Shown here in pieces: positions 49,337 to 56,242 of a DNA stretch of 64,000 bases (its first letter is position 1; each line of letters begins with the position of its first letter). The translations under genes and the position numbers were made by a program. This DNA comes from Streptomyces asoensis (lineage in GTDB: Bacteria > Actinomycetota > Actinomycetes > Streptomycetales > Streptomycetaceae): contig NZ_BNEB01000005.1 of the NCBI RefSeq assembly GCF_016860545.1, positions 1,488,001-1,552,000 of the forward strand, read 5' to 3'. A model generated the notes under the pieces. It was not told where the DNA came from, did not search any database, and saw nothing but the letters and a program-made list of their open reading frames with translations.

Positions 49337-49397
49337 CGCCGGACCGCTCCCGGCGCCGGACCGCTCCGGGCGCCGGACCGCTCAGAGCACCGGACCG
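49337..49397. repeat. 17-base tandem repeat (about 3.5 copies)
   Basis: The unit CGCCGGACCGCTCC-ngg is repeated at 49337, 49354 and 49371, with a partial fourth copy (CACCGGACCG) at 49388. It starts just after the ridA stop and crosses the stop codon of the prenyltransferase (49382). Confidence 0.7.
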
Positions 49398-50509
49398 CCG
49401 TAGGTGCCGAAGCGCAGGTACACCCCGATGTCCGCGGGCATCTCCGGCGAGATCGTCCGGTAGCTGCACAGCTCCTGCAACCCGCCGGCACCGGCGGGCC
49501 TGCCCGCCGTCAGCCGTCGCACGATCTCGGCGTGCGGACGCGGGTCGATCCCCTCCAGTTCCATGAGACGGGCGATGCGCTCGGCCGCCTCCGCGTCGGA
49601 GGCGGTGTTGTCCGGCAGCCGCAGATAGACGTTGGCCTCCTGCGGACCCGAGGTGTCCTCGCGGAACGCCAGGCAGGTCATCGGCTCGTTGCTCACCGTG
49701 CCGCCGTCCCGCCCGTAGATGACGCCGCGCGCGCGGGCCGCCCGGACCGGCTCGTAGCGGTGCGCCAGCTCCGCCACGGTGTCCAGCTCGTCCATCGGCA
49801 TCGGCCGGTGCCGGTAGTAGACCTTGACCCGGGGGGCGTCGCCGGCGTCGAGGTCGAGGGCCATCAGCTCCAGCTCGTGCCCGCGCCGCGCGAGTTCGGC
49901 CCCGCGCCGGCCCACCGGCTCCCAGGCGTCCGCCAGGCCCAGCCGCTCCATGGCCTGCGCCATCACGTCGTAGGCGTGGTCGAGGCCGTGCACCTGCGGG
50001 TTGAGGTAGACCTTGTAGTGCGGGCGCTTGCCCGGCCGCCAGGCCAGGGAGTGCCACAGGGTCGCCCGGTAGCGGTCGGGGGCGGACGTGAGGAAGAGGT
50101 CCTCGATGCCGAGGTAGCGCGAGATGTCGGTGCCGGGGCTCCCGGCCAGCCGACGGGTCAGCTCCCGGCCCGCCTCCTGACAGCCGAGCGGAGTGCGGTC
50201 GTCGCCGAGCGACTCGAACAGGATGCGGACCTCGGGACGGCCGCCCTTCCAGCTGACGGAGAGTTCGGCGGGGAATCCGTCCGCCGAGACGAACGAGGGC
50301 GGGTCACAGCGCGTCCCGACGGGACGGGAGCCCCAGGGGTGGATCACTTCGCGCAGGTCGCGCAGGACGGTCTCGGTCTCCCACTGGTCCACTCCGAGGC
50401 CGCGGCAGACCTCGGTCCACTTCTCCTCCAGGAACCCCCCGAACGTGATGTCCGGATCTCGACGTGCGCTCAGGTCGGATATCTCGTCGGGAAGTTGCGC
50501 ACTGGTCAC
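49382..50509 (-). CDS. ABBA-type aromatic prenyltransferase (tryptophan dimethylallyltransferase family)
   Basis: 375-residue prenyltransferase of the DMATS family, which attaches an isoprenyl group from its diphosphate to an indole ring. Family elements in order are: SVSWKGGRPEVRILFESLGD with the likely indole-binding Glu (~residue 95), TLWHSLAWRPGKRPHYKVYL with basic/aromatic diphosphate-binding residues, PRVKVYYRHRPMP and EANVYLRLPDNTA. The expected length is ~370-390 residues, so it is complete. The start is GTG 50509, after GGAGG at a rather long spacing. No tryptophan-cluster or NRPS neighbours are visible, so substrate and regiochemistry cannot be told. Confidence 0.88.
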   Translation of the reverse strand: MTSAQLPDEISDLSARRDPDITFGGFLEEKWTEVCRGLGVDQWETETVLRDLREVIHPWGSRPVGTRCDPPSFVSADGFPAELSVSWKGGRPEVRILFESLGDDRTPLGCQEAGRELTRRLAGSPGTDISRYLGIEDLFLTSAPDRYRATLWHSLAWRPGKRPHYKVYLNPQVHGLDHAYDVMAQAMERLGLADAWEPVGRRGAELARRGHELELMALDLDAGDAPRVKVYYRHRPMPMDELDTVAELAHRYEPVRAARARGVIYGRDGGTVSNEPMTCLAFREDTSGPQEANVYLRLPDNTASDAEAAERIARLMELEGIDPRPHAEIVRRLTAGRPAGAGGLQELCSYRTISPEMPADIGVYLRFGTYGGPVL

Positions 50510-50651
50510 TTTCGGTCACCCTCCATAGCCGGACCAATTCGGCCTCGTCCGCGGTCACTTCGGCAGCCCGACGGGCGCGCCAAGCCTTCGCAGTTCGGCG
50601 GAGGGCGATCTTCCCCACGTGAAGGTATTCGAATCACGAACTAACGAGCGA

Positions 50652-50681
50652 CACGTACTCACCTTCCGAATCGCGGGTCAA
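50652..50681 (-). promoter_or_regulatory. Possible promoter of the prenyltransferase
   Basis: On the minus strand TTGACC (50681-50676), 18 bases, TACGTG (50657-50652). The stretch 50620-50690 is clearly more AT-rich than its surroundings and contains the palindrome ATTCGAAT (50627-50634). A leader of ~135 bases would follow. Confidence 0.4.
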
Positions 50682-50730
50682 TGGCGCCTTTGTCGTCAGT
50701 GTCGTGCCGCGGGGCGCGTGGGGCGCCGGC

Positions 50731-51306
50731 TCACCGCTGCCCCGGAATCCGCGCGAGCGCGTGGACGGCCGCCTCGGCGAGCGCCGGATGCGCCAGGGCG
50801 TCCTCCAGCACCGGACGCCCCCGGTCGTCGCCCAGCGTCCCCAGGCCCTCCACGCACGCGAGGGCCACCCGCCGGTAGGGGTCGTGCGGCCGCAGCCGCC
50901 GGCGCAGGGTCGTGATGAGGGCGGGCACCGATTCGGGCGCGCGCAGCTCCACCAGCAGCCGTACGGGGTGCAGCGCGTAGGCGACCCGCAGTTCGTTCGT
51001 GGCCAGGGTGGCCGCGGCACGGGCCGTGCGCGGGTCGCCGAGCCGGGCCAGCGCGTATGCGGCGCCGGAGCAGCGCGGGGGGTCCCGGTGGTTGAGGAGC
51101 AGGACGAGCGCCTCGAACGCGCGCCGGTCGCCGGCCAGCCCCAGCCGGAACGCGGCCAGCTCGCGCGCCCACAGCGGCTGCCCCGACTCGGTGAGCACGC
51201 CCGCGAGTTCGCCGAGGTCCTCGGTGCGCGCCAGGCGCTCGAACGCCGCCGTCGCCCCGGCCTCGCGCCGTAAGCGCTCCGTGAGTGATCGCAACTCTTC
51301 GTCCAT
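50731..51306 (-). CDS. HEAT-repeat protein
   Basis: 191-residue all-helical protein of HEAT type. Units such as LWARELAAFRLGLAGDRRAF, AAYALARLGDPRTARAAATL and VALACVEGLGTLGDDRGRPV show the helical repeat with conserved Asp-Arg turns. No catalytic motif. The ATG at 51306 is the first in frame. Such proteins are binding scaffolds. It is divergent from the 3-hydroxyacyl-CoA dehydrogenase gene. Confidence 0.85.
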   Translation of the reverse strand: MDEELRSLTERLRREAGATAAFERLARTEDLGELAGVLTESGQPLWARELAAFRLGLAGDRRAFEALVLLLNHRDPPRCSGAAYALARLGDPRTARAAATLATNELRVAYALHPVRLLVELRAPESVPALITTLRRRLRPHDPYRRVALACVEGLGTLGDDRGRPVLEDALAHPALAEAAVHALARIPGQR

Positions 51307-51694
51307 GGGCCGAGCGTAGGGCCTGGGCGGGCGCGGATGCGGACCACGTCACAGGAACAGGGGCTGGCGCGCTCGTTACCCACCGGTTAAGCTCAGACGA
51401 GCGAGTTACCCACTCGCTGCACCTCCTCGCGGTGGCCTGGTGACGCAGTCGCCGCGAGTGAAGTCGGTTCGGTACTCCGTGTACCGCTGTACGACCCGGC
51501 CACGGGACAGGGCCGGTCGGAATCCTCCGTTCGTCCTCCGGGCGTGTGCGCGCCCGCGGCGACGGAACCGGGCGTGTGCGCTCGCAGCCCGGCACCACCC
51601 GCACCCTTCTCCGCCCCCGGTGCGCCCAGGTCTGTCGAAGACCCCCGGCGCGCCGGGCGCGTTCCCAGTCGTCACTCATTCCTGGAGTCCCGCG
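51307..51694. promoter_or_regulatory. 388-base intergenic region with palindromic GTTACCCAC elements
   Basis: GTTACCCACCGGTTAA (51375-51390) and AGCGAGT-TACCC-ACTCGCT (51400-51418, perfect 7-base arms) share the GTTACCCAC core and look like two operators. They lie ~280 bases before the dehydrogenase start, upstream of its likely promoter. The remaining sequence holds no convincing gene. Confidence 0.5.
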
Positions 51695-53503
51695 ATGGCC
51701 GCTCCCCTGTCCGACACCCCTCTGTCCCCGCTCCGTTCGATCGCCGTCATCGGCCTCGGCACCATGGGCACCGGCATCACCGAGGTCCTGGCCAAGGCCG
51801 GCCGGGAGGTGGTCGGTGTCGACATCAGCGAGGCCCAGGCCGCGCGGTCCCTCGCCGCGCTGGAGGCCTCCACCGCCCGCGCCGTGGAGCGCGGCCGGCT
51901 CACCGAGCAGGAGCGCGCGGACGTGCTGGCCCGCGTCCGGGTCTCCACCGACCTGCGCACGGCGGCCGACGCCGACCTCGTCATCGAGGTGGTTCCGGAG
52001 TCGTACGAGATCAAGCAGCAGATCTTCCGCGAACTGGACGGGCTGGTGCGGCCCGAGACCATCCTCGCCACCGGGACCAACGCGCTCTCCGTGACCCGCC
52101 TCGCCGCCGAGTCGGCGCGCCCGGAACGGGTGCTGGGCCTGCACTTCTTCAACCCGGCGCCGGCCATGAAGCTGGTCGAGGTCGTCTCCTCGGTGCTGAC
52201 GGCGCCCGCCGCCGTCACGGCCGTCACCAACCTCGCCCTCGACCTCGGCAAGGAGCCGGTCGCGGTGGGCGACCGCCCCGGTTTCGTCGCCGACGGCCTG
52301 CTGTTCGGCTACCTCAACCAGGCCGCCGCGATGTACGAGGCCCGGTACGCCTCCCGTGAGGACATCGACGCGGCGATGCGGCTGGGCTGCGGCCTGCCGA
52401 TGGGGCCGCTCGCCCTGCTCGACCTGATCGGCGTCGACACCGCCCGTACGGTGCTGGAGGCCATGTACGCCGAGTCGCACGACAGGCTGCACGCCCCCGC
52501 GCCGGTCCTCAAGCAGCTCAGCGAGGCGGGTCTGACCGGCCGCAAGTCGGGCCGCGGCTTCTACACCTACGAGGCGCCCGGCAGCGCGACGGTCGTCCCG
52601 GACGCGCTGACGCCTCTGTCCGGTGCCGCCGGCGGCACCGGCTCCCGCGCCGTCTCCTCGGTCGGCGTCGCCGGCTCGGGCACCATGGCCTCCGGCATCG
52701 CCGAGGTCTTCGCCAAGGCGGGCTACGACGTCGTCCTCGCCGCCCGCAGCGAGGAGAAGGCGCAGACCGCCAAGGCCCGGATCGGCAAGTCGCTCGCCCG
52801 CTCCGTCGACAAGGGCCGGCTGACCGCCGAGGCCGCCGCCCTGATCCTCGACCGGATCACCCCTGCGGGCTCCTACGACGCCTTCGCCGACGTCGATCTG
52901 GCGCTGGAGGCCGTCGCCGAGGACCTCGAGATCAAGCAGCAGCTGTTCGCGGCCCTGGACAAGGTCTGCAAGCCCGGCGCGATCCTCGCCACGACGACCT
53001 CCTCGCTGCCGGTCGTCGCCTGCGCCCGCGCCACCTCGCGCCCGCAGGACGTCATCGGGATGCACTTCTTCAACCCGGCACCCGCCATGAAGCTGGTCGA
53101 GGTCGTCCGTACGGTGCTGACGGCCGACGACGTCCACGCGACGGTGCGCGAGGTGTGCGGCCGGATCAAGAAGCACGCGGTCGACTGCGGGGACCGGGCG
53201 GGCTTCATCGTGAACGCGCTGCTCTTCCCCTACCTCAACAACGCGATCAAGATGGTCCAGGAGCACTACGCGACCCTGGACGACATCGACGCTGCGATGA
53301 AGCTGGGCGGCGGCTATCCGATGGGCCCCTTCGAGCTGCTGGACGTCGTCGGGCTCGATGTCTCGCTCGCCATCGAGAAGGTCCTGCACCGCGAGTTCCG
53401 CGACCCCGGCCTGGCTCCGGCACCGCTTCTGGAGCACCTGGTGGCCGCGGGCTGCCTCGGCCGCAAGACCGGCCGCGGTTTCCGCGAATATGCCCGCCGC
53501 TGA
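51695..53503 (+). CDS. Tandem-fused 3-hydroxyacyl-CoA dehydrogenase
   Basis: 602-residue protein made of two complete 3-hydroxybutyryl-CoA dehydrogenase units, residues ~10-290 and ~315-600. Unit 1 has the NAD loop VIGLGTMGTGITEV and unit 2 has VAGSGTMASGIAEV. Both keep the catalytic His in LHFFNPAPAMKLVEVV and MHFFNPAPAMKLVEVV. Both end with the C-terminal-domain pattern GRKSGRGFYTYE or GRKTGRGFREYARR. They reduce acetoacetyl-CoA to (or oxidise) 3-hydroxybutyryl-CoA, feeding crotonyl-CoA to Ccr. ATG 51695 has CTGGAG upstream. It is next to the TetR/ccr genes. Confidence 0.92.
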   Translation: MAAPLSDTPLSPLRSIAVIGLGTMGTGITEVLAKAGREVVGVDISEAQAARSLAALEASTARAVERGRLTEQERADVLARVRVSTDLRTAADADLVIEVVPESYEIKQQIFRELDGLVRPETILATGTNALSVTRLAAESARPERVLGLHFFNPAPAMKLVEVVSSVLTAPAAVTAVTNLALDLGKEPVAVGDRPGFVADGLLFGYLNQAAAMYEARYASREDIDAAMRLGCGLPMGPLALLDLIGVDTARTVLEAMYAESHDRLHAPAPVLKQLSEAGLTGRKSGRGFYTYEAPGSATVVPDALTPLSGAAGGTGSRAVSSVGVAGSGTMASGIAEVFAKAGYDVVLAARSEEKAQTAKARIGKSLARSVDKGRLTAEAAALILDRITPAGSYDAFADVDLALEAVAEDLEIKQQLFAALDKVCKPGAILATTTSSLPVVACARATSRPQDVIGMHFFNPAPAMKLVEVVRTVLTADDVHATVREVCGRIKKHAVDCGDRAGFIVNALLFPYLNNAIKMVQEHYATLDDIDAAMKLGGGYPMGPFELLDVVGLDVSLAIEKVLHREFRDPGLAPAPLLEHLVAAGCLGRKTGRGFREYARR

Positions 53504-53639
53504 CGGCGGCGGCGACTGGTTCCGAGGAGAAGAGGACTGGGGCGGGCTGCTCGACCCGACCGGCGCGCCCCCGCCCGCCCGGGTCGGGGGAAACCGCGGA
53601 CAGACGCACCGAGCTGCGCACATGCAGTACGTTCGGGTC

Positions 53640-54455
53640 ATGCCCCAGCCCGCCAGGTCCTCACGTACACCAGCCACGCCCGACGCGCCGGAGAGTGCCG
53701 CGGGAAGCCGCGCGGCCGCCCAGCGGCTCAAGATGCGCCGAGAACTGGCGGCGGCGGCGATGGAGCTGTTCTCGACCAAGGGGTACGAGGCGACCACCGT
53801 CGACGAGATCGCGGCCGCGGCCGGGGTCGCCCGCCGCACCTTCTTCCGCCACTTCCGCTCCAAGGAAGAGGCGATCTTCCCCGACCACGACGACACCCTG
53901 ATCCGGGCGGAGGCCGTGCTCAACGCGGCCCCGGCGCACGAGCATCCGCTCGACACCGTGTGCCGCGGCATCAAGGAGGTCATGAAGATGTACGCGGCCC
54001 GGCCGGAGATCTCGGTCGCCCGCTACCGCCTCACCCGCGAGGTGCCCACCCTGCGCGAGGCGGAGATCGCCTCGGTGGCCCGCTACGAGCGCCTCTTCAC
54101 CCGCTACCTGCTCGGTCACTTCGACGAGCACGCCCATGACGACGACGCCAACGACGACCCGCTGCTCGCCGAGGTCGCCGCGTCCGCCGTGGTCACCGCC
54201 CACAACCACGTCCTGCGGCGCTGGCTGCGGGCGGACGGCCAGGGCGACGTGGAGAGCCAGCTGGACCACGCCTTCGCGATCGTGCGCAAGACCTTCGGGA
54301 CGGGCATCGGCGCGGGCCGCAGCGGCGCCGGCGCACCCCGGCAGGCTCCGGCGGCGGTCTCGGCGCACGGCGAGGTCCTGGTGACGGTCGCCCGGACCGA
54401 CGCCTCGCTCGACGAGGTCATGCGCACCATCGAGCAGGCCCTCAAGGAGCGCTGA
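53640..54455 (+). CDS. TetR-family regulator
   Basis: 271-residue repressor. The HTH is residues ~30-75 (MELFSTKGYEATTVDEIAAA then GVARRTFFRHFRSKEEAIFP). Residues 85-225 are the ligand-binding helices; the C-terminal 45 residues are Ala/Gly-rich. Start: ATG 53640, or ATG 53622 six codons earlier. TACGTT at 53628-53633 lies seven bases before ATG 53640, so a leaderless transcript is plausible. It lies between the dehydrogenase and ccr, all on the same strand. It is the obvious candidate to bind the palindromes at 54611-54647 and 51375-51418. Confidence 0.9.
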   Translation: MPQPARSSRTPATPDAPESAAGSRAAAQRLKMRRELAAAAMELFSTKGYEATTVDEIAAAAGVARRTFFRHFRSKEEAIFPDHDDTLIRAEAVLNAAPAHEHPLDTVCRGIKEVMKMYAARPEISVARYRLTREVPTLREAEIASVARYERLFTRYLLGHFDEHAHDDDANDDPLLAEVAASAVVTAHNHVLRRWLRADGQGDVESQLDHAFAIVRKTFGTGIGAGRSGAGAPRQAPAAVSAHGEVLVTVARTDASLDEVMRTIEQALKER

Positions 54456-54487
54456 GCACCGCTCGCCGCCCGCCTTCCGCTGTGACG

Positions 54488-54515
54488 ACGGCCACCCCCA
54501 CGGGGTGGCCGTTTT
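54488..54515 (+). terminator. Rho-independent terminator after the TetR gene
   Basis: ACGGCCACCCC (54488-54498) pairs with GGGGTGGCCGT (54502-54512), loop CAC, followed by a TTT run. It separates ccr transcription from the TetR gene. Confidence 0.9.
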
Positions 54516-54610
54516 GGCATGTCAGGGCACCTTTTCGCGCGAAATCCGGAGCCCGTTCGATCGATCATCGCTCATGTGTTACGTAAAGATTTCATCTGAG
54601 TGGAAGTTCT

Positions 54611-54623
54611 GGCACTCAGTGCC
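54611..54623. promoter_or_regulatory. Palindrome upstream of the ccr -35 box
   Basis: GGCACTCAGTGCC, a perfect 6-1-6 inverted repeat, touches the predicted -35 box of the ccr promoter. Confidence 0.5.
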
Positions 54624-54652
54624 TTGCGGGGTGACACGCGGTGTCATACGTT
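54624..54652 (+). promoter_or_regulatory. ccr promoter with operator in the spacer
   Basis: TTGCGG (54624-54629), a 17-base spacer, TACGTT (54647-54652). The spacer is almost entirely filled by GTGACACGCGGTGTCAT (54631-54647), a 7-3-7 inverted repeat with one mismatch. A repressor bound there would cover both promoter boxes. Confidence 0.6.
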
Positions 54653-54881
54653 GAAGGTGTCCGGGCGGCCGGCGTGCAGAGACCATGCGTACGCCGGCTG
54701 TCCCCGCAAGCACCTGATTTGCGCGCCCGGACGCCTGCGTCACAGGCAACCTCCCGCGCCACAAAGCGCTGCCGAACAGCACACCCGCCGAACCGACGGC
54801 ACCTCACCACCACCCTCAGCAGCACACCGACGTAACCCTCAGCGCCCCGCCCTCAGGGCGCTCATCGCCGGAGGCGACACC

Positions 54882-56225
54882 GTGACCACACAGGCCATTC
54901 TCGACGCGATCCAGTCACCGGACTCCACGTCGGCGGACTTCGCCGCCCTGCCGCTCCCCGAGTCGTACCGCGCGATCACCGTGCACAAGGACGAGGCGGA
55001 GATGTTCGCGGGCCTGGAGAGCCGCGACAAGGACCCGCGCAAGTCGATCCACCTGGACGACGTCCCCCTTCCCGAGCTCGGACCGGGCGAGGCCCTGGTG
55101 GCCGTCATGGCCTCCTCGGTCAACTACAACTCGGTCTGGACCTCGATCTTCGAGCCGGTGTCGACCTTCTCCTTCCTGGAGCGCTACGGCCGGCTCAGCG
55201 ACCTCAGCAAGCGGCACGACCTGCCGTACCACATCATCGGCTCCGACCTCGCGGGCGTCGTCCTGCGCACCGGCCCGGGCGTCAACGCCTGGAACCCGGG
55301 CGACGAGGTCGTCGCGCACTGCCTGTCGGTCGAGCTGGAGTCCTCGGACGGCCACAACGACACGATGCTCGACCCCGAGCAGCGCATCTGGGGCTTCGAG
55401 ACCAACTTCGGCGGCCTCGCCGAGATCGCCCTGGTCAAGTCCAACCAGCTGATGCCCAAGCCGGACCACCTGTCGTGGGAGGAGGCGGCGGCCCCCGGGC
55501 TCGTCAACTCCACCGCCTACCGGCAGCTGGTCTCCCGCAACGGCGCCGGCATGAAGCAGGGCGACAACGTCCTGATCTGGGGCGCCAGCGGCGGCCTCGG
55601 CAGCTACGCCACCCAGTTCGCGCTGGCCGGCGGCGCCAACCCCATCTGCGTCGTGTCCTCGCCCCAGAAGGCGGACATCTGCCGGGCCATGGGCGCCGAG
55701 GCGATCATCGACCGCAACGCCGAGGGCTACCGGTTCTGGAAGGACGAGAACACCCAGGACCCCAAGGAGTGGAAGCGCTTCGGCAAGCGCATCCGCGAAC
55801 TCACCGGCGGCGAGGACATCGACATCGTCTTCGAGCACCCCGGCCGCGAGACCTTCGGCGCCTCCGTGTACGTCACCCGCAAGGGCGGCACCATCACCAC
55901 GTGCGCCTCGACCTCGGGCTACATGCACGAGTACGACAACCGCTACCTGTGGATGTCCCTGAAGCGGATCATCGGCTCGCACTTCGCCAACTACCGCGAG
56001 GCCTGGGAGGCCAACCGGCTGATCGCGAAGGGCAAGATCCACCCGACCCTGTCGAAGGTCTACTCGCTCGAGGAGACCGGCCAGGCCGCGTACGACGTGC
56101 ACCGCAACCTCCACCAGGGCAAGGTCGGCGTCCTCGCGCTGGCGCCCGAGGAGGGCCTGGGCGTGCGCGACGAGGAGAAGCGCGCCCTGCACCTCGACGC
56201 CATCAACCGCTTCCGCAACATCTGA
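54882..56225 (+). CDS. ccr: Crotonyl-CoA carboxylase/reductase
   Basis: 447-residue enzyme that reductively carboxylates crotonyl-CoA to ethylmalonyl-CoA with NADPH and CO2. It is the key enzyme of the ethylmalonyl-CoA pathway and a source of polyketide extender units. MDR-type features: SSVNYNSVWTSIFEPVSTFS, IIGSDLAGVVLRTGPGVNAW, the NADP loop LIWGASGGLGSYATQFALAG and FEHPGRETFGASVYVTRKGG. The CO2-pocket residues are probably the Asn of VNYN, Phe/Glu of GFETNFG and the His of GSHFANYREAWEANRL. GTG 54882 follows GGAGG. First gene of the pathway cluster. Confidence 0.96.
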   Translation: MTTQAILDAIQSPDSTSADFAALPLPESYRAITVHKDEAEMFAGLESRDKDPRKSIHLDDVPLPELGPGEALVAVMASSVNYNSVWTSIFEPVSTFSFLERYGRLSDLSKRHDLPYHIIGSDLAGVVLRTGPGVNAWNPGDEVVAHCLSVELESSDGHNDTMLDPEQRIWGFETNFGGLAEIALVKSNQLMPKPDHLSWEEAAAPGLVNSTAYRQLVSRNGAGMKQGDNVLIWGASGGLGSYATQFALAGGANPICVVSSPQKADICRAMGAEAIIDRNAEGYRFWKDENTQDPKEWKRFGKRIRELTGGEDIDIVFEHPGRETFGASVYVTRKGGTITTCASTSGYMHEYDNRYLWMSLKRIIGSHFANYREAWEANRLIAKGKIHPTLSKVYSLEETGQAAYDVHRNLHQGKVGVLALAPEEGLGVRDEEKRALHLDAINRFRNI

Positions 56226-56242
56226 GACACCCGGGGTCATAG

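Larger units (their letters stand above)
54456..54881. promoter_or_regulatory. 426-base region with terminator, palindromes and ccr promoter
   Basis: It contains the terminator of the TetR gene (54488-54515), a TTACGTAA palindrome (54579-54586), the ccr promoter/operator (54611-54652) and then a ~225-base leader before the ccr start. Short open frames in the leader have no ribosome sites and are not called. Confidence 0.6.

Noticed and set aside
50304..50618. Possible small gene (GTG 50618) ahead of the prenyltransferase
   Set aside because: It starts with a helical, plausible segment, but has no ribosome site and runs into the prenyltransferase out of frame.
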